Source: Alphaproteobacteria bacterium
GTDB lineage: Bacteria > Pseudomonadota > Alphaproteobacteria > Micropepsales > Micropepsaceae
Direction of reading: 5' to 3'
Length of the DNA stretch: 5,374 nucleotides
Assembly (NCBI GenBank): GCA_026400305.1
Contig: JAPLPI010000049.1
Coordinates: 1-5,374, forward strand
Translations under genes and position numbers: made by a program
In this document: positions 1-5,374 of the stretch, one piece after another
Numbering within the stretch: the stretch's first letter is position 1
How the letters are laid out: each line of letters opens with the position of its first letter
The notes under the pieces: model-generated
The model's database searches: none
The model's input: the letters and a program-made list of their open reading frames with translations, nothing else
Told to the model about the DNA's origin: nothing

Positions 1-618
1 CCGCCCCAGGCGTTGGAAGGCCTGGGCGCCGACGTCAAGTCGCGCCTGGCCGGCGGGCTTTGCGTGGGCCTGGACAAGCCCGACCGCGACACCCGGCTGG
101 CGATCCTGAAATCCCGAGCAACCGAGTTCACCCGCCACAAGCCCGAAGTGGTGCTGCCAGAAAGCGTGCTGGAACGCATCGCCGACATGGATGATGCGTC
201 CCCCCGCGAGTTGATCGGGGTGTTCACCAAGCTGGCGACCTACGCCGACCTCACCAAGAAGCCGGTGACCCTGGAAACCGCCGAGGAAGCGGTGGGCCTG
301 CGCGCCGGCCCGGGCGCCAAAACCTCGATCGAGGACATCCAGAAGAAAACCGCAGAGTTCTACAAGCTGGACGTGAAGGACTTCCATTCCTCCCAGCGCG
401 CCCGCCGGGTCGCCAGGCCGCGCCAGGTCGCCATGTACCTGTCGCGCAAGCTGACCACCCGCTCCCTGCCCGAGATCGGGCGGCGTTTCGGGGGCCGCGA
501 CCACACCACGGTGCTACATGCCTGCCGCCGCATCCAGGCCCTGATTGTAGAAGATGCGCTGTTCCGCCAGGAGGTCGACTTCCTGTCCCAGATGCTCCAG
601 CGCCGTCCTGAAATCTGA
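1..618 (+). CDS. dnaA: Chromosomal replication initiator DnaA, C-terminal part (5' end outside window)
   Basis: DnaA is the AAA+ ATPase that binds DnaA boxes and melts the origin. The visible 205 residues run from the end of the AAA+ module to the stop at 616-618. A KSR motif (37-45) matches box VII, whose Arg is the inter-subunit arginine finger. SPRELIG (199-219) matches sensor II, with its conserved Arg at 205-207. SIEDIQKKTAEFYKL then opens domain IV, which contains the basic ARRVARPRQ stretch and the DnaA signature GGRDHTTVLHA (490-522) of the DNA-binding helix-turn-helix. The frame is open to base 1, so the TTG at 13 is not the real start; the missing part should hold domains I-II and Walker A/B. 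At the Arg usually found four residues before the finger (DRLKSR in E. coli), this protein has ADVKSR, so that second Arg is absent. The gene is followed at once by an intrinsic terminator. The identification is secure. Confidence 0.97.
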   Translation, partial: PPQALEGLGADVKSRLAGGLCVGLDKPDRDTRLAILKSRATEFTRHKPEVVLPESVLERIADMDDASPRELIGVFTKLATYADLTKKPVTLETAEEAVGLRAGPGAKTSIEDIQKKTAEFYKLDVKDFHSSQRARRVARPRQVAMYLSRKLTTRSLPEIGRRFGGRDHTTVLHACRRIQALIVEDALFRQEVDFLSQMLQRRPEI

Positions 619-646
619 GCCGAAAAATCCATTCTTTTCAGGGTCC

Positions 647-686
647 AAAACAGGCGGAAAACTTCGATTTTCCGCCTGTTTTTTTT
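647..686 (+). terminator. Intrinsic terminator after dnaA
   Basis: A perfect 15-bp inverted repeat (left arm 647-661, right arm 668-682, core ACAGGCGGAAAA / TTTTCCGCCTGT) encloses a 6-nt loop, CTTCGA. It runs directly into eight T residues (679-686). The G+C-rich core followed by U-run is the classical Rho-independent form. It starts 28 nt after the dnaA stop, so dnaA transcripts should end here. The arms are flanked by A4 on the left and T8 on the right, so any activity for minus-strand transcripts would be weaker. Confidence 0.93.
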
Positions 687-714
687 GCTTGATTCTGTCC
701 ATTTCTGCTATAAT
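685..714 (+). promoter_or_regulatory. Probable sigma70-type promoter for dnaN(-recF-gyrB), extended -10
   Basis: A perfect -10 box, TATAAT, lies at 709-714, preceded by TGC (706-708), which makes an extended -10. Two weak -35 candidates exist: TTGCTT at 685-690 (18-nt spacer) and TTGATT at 689-694 (14-nt spacer, too short to be typical). The extended -10 could compensate for either. Transcription would begin near 720-722, giving a leader of about 118 nt before dnaN. The site follows the dnaA terminator directly, and its -35 region shares bases with the terminator T-tract. Two GANTC palindromes (691-695 and 724-728) flank the -10. The call rests on sequence match and position only. Confidence 0.72.
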
Positions 715-728
715 TCAGAACTTGAGTC
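691..728. promoter_or_regulatory. Pair of GANTC (CcrM-type) methylation sites in the dnaN promoter
   Basis: GATTC at 691-695 lies between or overlapping the -35 candidates and the -10, and GAGTC at 724-728 lies just after the expected start point. GANTC is the target of the cell-cycle methyltransferase CcrM in many alphaproteobacteria, where methylation together with GcrA tunes sigma70 promoters. By eye the whole window has only three others (1690, 2005 and 4200). A regulatory role is inferred, and depends on the host encoding CcrM. Confidence 0.45.
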
Positions 729-753
729 TTGGGGCCGTTTGCGGCCATCCCAA
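729..753 (+). other. Hairpin potential in the dnaN leader
   Basis: TTGGG (729-733) can pair with CCCAA (749-753), and inside it GCCG (734-737) with CGGC (742-745), leaving a TTTG loop and a 3-nt bulge (746-748). No T-run follows, so it is not a terminator. It may affect leader stability or be incidental. Confidence 0.35.
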
Positions 754-778
754 ACACAAGTAGATTGGGCATTTTCGG

Positions 779-802
779 GCCCCCTTTGCAGCATCTGGGG
801 GC
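779..802 (+). other. Second hairpin potential in the dnaN leader
   Basis: GCCCCC (779-784) can pair with GGGGGC (797-802) across a 12-nt loop, ending 36 nt before the dnaN start. It competes with an alternative pairing of GGGGCC (731-736) to GGCCCC (778-783). That pairing would disrupt both leader hairpins. In G+C-rich DNA such short stems can occur by chance. Confidence 0.25.
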
Positions 803-838
803 GCCGCAAAACGTGTCAGCTAACCGGGCGGTATAACG

Positions 839-1960
839 ATGAAGATCAACGTCGAACGCGGCGCATTTCTCAAAGCTCTGAGCCATGTGCAAAGCGTCGT
901 AGAGCGCCGCAACACCATCCCGATCCTGTCCAACGTGCTGATCGAGGCCGCCAAGAGCAAACTCAAGCTCACCGCCACCGACCTAGACATCGAGATCGTG
1001 GAAAGCCTGCCTGCCGATGTGCTGCGTAACGGCTCTGCCACCGCGCCGGCCCACATGCTCTACGACATCGTACGCAAGTTGCCCGATGGCGCCCAGGTGC
1101 AGGTTGAACTTCTCTCCAGTGAAGGCGGACGGCTCGCGGTTTCCGCAGGCACGTCGCGTTTCGAACTATCCTGCCTGCCGCGCGAAGACTTTCCGCAGAT
1201 GGCGGCCGGCGCCCTGCCGCACAAGTTCCGCCTGGCGGCCGACGATCTCAAGCGCATCATCGCCAAGACACGCTTTGCGATCTCGACCGAGGAAACCCGC
1301 TATTACCTGAACGGTATCTATGTCCATGCCGCCAAGGACACCAAGCCGCCGGTGATGCGCGCCGTGGCCACCGACGGCCACCGCCTGGCCCGCTACGAGA
1401 TGGAACTGCCCGATGGCGCTGCCGACATTCCCGGCGTGATCATCCCGCGCAAGACGGTTGGCGAGCTGATGAAGCTGCTGGATGACGCCGACGGCGCAAT
1501 CGACATCTCGCTGTCTGACACCAAGATCCAGTTTGGCTTCAATGGCGTGGAACTGACCTCCAAACTGATCGACGGCAATTTTCCGCCCTATGAGCGCGTG
1601 ATCCCGTCGGGCAACGACAAGTCGCTGGCGCTGGAAGCCAAGGAATTTTCCCAGTCGGTGGACCGCGTGTCCACCATTAGCGCCGACAAGACTCGCGCGG
1701 TGAAGCTGAACCTGTCCAAGGACAAGGTCACCCTGTCGGTGGTGAACCCCGAAAGCGGAACCGCCACCGAAGACGTGGGCGCCACCTACAGCGCCGGCGC
1801 GCTGGAGATCGGCTTCAACGCACGCTACCTGCTGGACATCACCAGCCAAATCGAAGGCAAGGAAGTGCGCTTCCTGCTGTCGGATGCGGGCTCGCCCGCC
1901 ATCATCGAGGATGCAGAGGACCCGCGTACTCTTTACGTCCTCATGCCTCTCAGGGTCTGA
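839..1960 (+). CDS. dnaN: DNA polymerase III beta subunit (sliding clamp)
   Basis: DnaN dimerises into a ring around DNA that tethers the replicative polymerase and recruits ligase, MutS/MutL and translesion polymerases through one hydrophobic pocket. The product is 373 residues, a normal length for the family (E. coli 366), with three repeated clamp folds at roughly 1-125, 130-250 and 255-373. Family landmarks are the opening MKINVERGAFLKAL, RRNTIPILSNVLIEA (23-37), CLPREDFP (112-119), TDGHRL (178-183), KLIDGNFPPYERVIP (242-256) and the C-terminal LMPLRV (368-373). TDGHRL and the last residues form the peptide-binding pocket. The ATG at 839 gives the canonical N-terminus, although its ribosome site is weak (GGGCGG at 826-831). 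The gene follows its own promoter region and lies 19 nt ahead of recF. No frameshift or missing motif is seen. Confidence 0.98.
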   Translation: MKINVERGAFLKALSHVQSVVERRNTIPILSNVLIEAAKSKLKLTATDLDIEIVESLPADVLRNGSATAPAHMLYDIVRKLPDGAQVQVELLSSEGGRLAVSAGTSRFELSCLPREDFPQMAAGALPHKFRLAADDLKRIIAKTRFAISTEETRYYLNGIYVHAAKDTKPPVMRAVATDGHRLARYEMELPDGAADIPGVIIPRKTVGELMKLLDDADGAIDISLSDTKIQFGFNGVELTSKLIDGNFPPYERVIPSGNDKSLALEAKEFSQSVDRVSTISADKTRAVKLNLSKDKVTLSVVNPESGTATEDVGATYSAGALEIGFNARYLLDITSQIEGKEVRFLLSDAGSPAIIEDAEDPRTLYVLMPLRV

Positions 1961-1979
1961 TTTGACGGTTGCGGTCAAC

Positions 1980-2971
1980 ATGCACGCGGACGCGGCGCCC
2001 AGCCGACTCGCGGTCACGCGCCTGAAGCTGACCAACTTTCGTTCCTATGCCTCGGGCGAGCTCGCCGTGTCGGGTGCGCCCGTCGTGCTGGCCGGTCCCA
2101 ACGGCGCGGGCAAGACAAATGTGCTGGACGCCATCTCGCTTCTGTCGCCCGGCCGCGGACTGCGCGGCGCCAAGCTGGCAGAACATACCCGCAAGGGGCC
2201 AGTAGCGTCGGAAGAGACGCTGTGGGCGGTGGCGGCCACCGTGGCGCGCGGCGAGACTGAATATGAGATCGGCACCGGGCTGACGCAGGCGTCAGCCTCG
2301 CGCCAAGTGCGCCTCAATGGCGCGGCGGCGAGTAGCAGCGCCGATCTAGGCGACATCGTGCAGCTGATCTGGCTGACCCCGGCGATGGACCGCCTGTTCA
2401 TCGAAAGCGCCGGCGGACGCCGCCGCTTCCTCGACCGGCTGGTGCTGGGTTTCGATGCCAGCCACGCCCGTAGCGCTACGCGTTATGAGACCGCGATGCG
2501 CGAACGCGCGCGGCTGCTGAAATACGGCCCGCGCGATCCGGCCTGGCTGGACGGGCTGGAAAATGAAATGGCCGAGGCCGGGGTGCTGATCGCCCAGGCG
2601 CGCGCGGCCACAGTGGAAAATCTATCCCGCGCCCTGACCGAACGCGGCCAAGCCGGCGCGTTCCCAGCCGCATCGCTGGCCCTGACAGACGAATTTCATC
2701 TCTCCACAGCCGATAGCCTGCGCGCAGCCTTTGCGGCGTCGCGCATCCGCGATGCCGAAGCCGGGCGTACCCTCACCGGCCCGCACACCACCGATCTGGC
2801 CGTGCGCCAGACGGCCAAGCGCGCCGATGCCCGCGACGCCGCGCCGCCTTGTTCGAGGAAATTCGCGCCCTGTCCGCCCAGGCATGGATGACCGGTACCG
2901 ACCTATCCCTGTTCGACGGCGCGGCCTGCGAAACCTTCGAAGTCCGCAACGGCGTCTTTCTTCCCCAATGA
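1980..2971 (+). pseudogene. recF: RecF recombination mediator, internally deleted and frameshifted
   Basis: RecF is an SMC/ABC-like ATPase that, with RecO and RecR, helps load RecA at single-strand gaps. From ATG 1980 the reading frame is normal for 286 residues: RLKLTNFRSY (14-23), Walker A GPNGAGKT (39-46), WLTPAMDRLF (131-140), GGRRRFLDRLVLGFD (145-159) and GRTLTGPHTTDL (262-273), then AKRADARD. At this point the family has the ABC signature (CSTGEQKALL-type), then Walker B and D-loop (LLLLDEVAAHLD-type). Here they are absent. Instead the frame reads AAPPCSRKF and stops at 2889-2891. The true C-terminal tail continues in the +2 frame, from about 2834 to a stop at 2969-2971 (RRRAALFEEI, SAQAWMTGTDLSLFDG, FEVRNGVFLPQ). 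About 40 residues (roughly 130 nt) appear lost, so the ATPase cannot work. An in-frame TTG at 1962 is an alternative start; ribosome sites are weak for both. The in-frame extension upstream to 1884 overlaps dnaN and is not family-like. A real mutation and an assembly or sequencing error cannot be told apart here. Confidence 0.88.
2832..2843 (+). other. Deletion junction in recF
   Basis: The last codons of the normal frame (GCC CGC GAC, 2829-2837) abut tail-frame codons CGC CGC GCC GCC TTG (2837-2851). The exact breakpoint is hidden because both sides are runs of GC-rich CGC/GCC. In relatives the two joined regions are RADARD-CS and a segment like HLD-RRAALF, both encoded by similar GCC/CGC/GAC triplets. 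Short microhomology at the joint is therefore plausible. Confidence 0.65.
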
Positions 2972-2987
2972 TACCCTGGTGATCTGA

Positions 2988-5374
<2,387 letters not shown>

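Noticed and set aside
619..838. Small protein gene or RNA gene in the dnaA-dnaN gap
   Set aside because: Open frames here run through the terminator or into dnaN, and have no ribosome site or family resemblance. Terminator, promoter and leader explain the stretch.
1884..1979. A longer recF start overlapping the end of dnaN
   Set aside because: The added residues do not resemble a RecF N-terminus and are a shifted reading of dnaN. RecF similarity starts shortly after ATG 1980.
1166..2035. A 289-codon minus-strand open frame over dnaN
   Set aside because: It is a codon-bias shadow of intact dnaN, with low-complexity Gly/His/Val-rich sequence and no recognisable domain.
2700..2712. Single DnaA-box-like sequence CTCTCCACA inside recF
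   Set aside because: It matches only 7 of 9 bases, stands alone, and lies in coding sequence, so chance is the simplest explanation.
2829..2891. Programmed ribosomal frameshift in recF joining the two frames
   Set aside because: A frameshift could restore the tail frame but not the missing signature and Walker B residues, which are in no frame here. No slippery heptamer is evident.

Overview
The window is a high-GC (visibly G+C-rich, strongly G/C at third codon positions) bacterial chromosome segment carrying the classical replication cluster dnaA - dnaN - recF - gyrB, all on the + strand. The protein sequences look alphaproteobacterial: the DnaA domain IV, the sliding clamp ending in LMPLRV, and the GyrB with the large insert in its C-terminal half. 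Scarcity of the palindrome GANTC, the CcrM methylation site of this class, fits too. I cannot place the genus from sequence alone.

Layout. Positions 1-618 hold the 3' part of dnaA (the 5' part lies outside the window). Positions 619-838 are the only sizeable non-coding gap. It holds a near-perfect intrinsic terminator (647-686), then at once a promoter with a consensus extended -10 (TGC-TATAAT, 706-714), then a leader of about 118 nt with hairpin potential. dnaN (839-1960) is intact. recF (1980-2971) follows within 20 nt but is broken, and gyrB (2988 to the window end) is open to the right edge and lacks only its last few residues.

How the genes work together: DnaA opens the origin, DnaN is the clamp that tethers DNA polymerase III, RecF loads RecA at gaps with RecO and RecR, and GyrB is the ATPase subunit of DNA gyrase. 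dnaA is insulated from the rest by the terminator. dnaN, recF and gyrB have no evident internal promoter or terminator and probably form one operon read from the promoter at about 685-714.

The main anomaly is recF. After residue 286 (ending RADARD) the sequence jumps directly, and out of frame, into the family's C-terminal tail (RRRAALFEEIRALSAQ...). The ABC signature (CSTGEQKALL-type) and the Walker B/D-loop segment (LLLLDEVAAHLD-type) are missing, about 40 residues by family comparison. This is either a real inactivating deletion or an assembly error. The second point of note is that two of only five GANTC sites in the whole window lie in the dnaN promoter. I see no new multi-gene system here: the region is core housekeeping.
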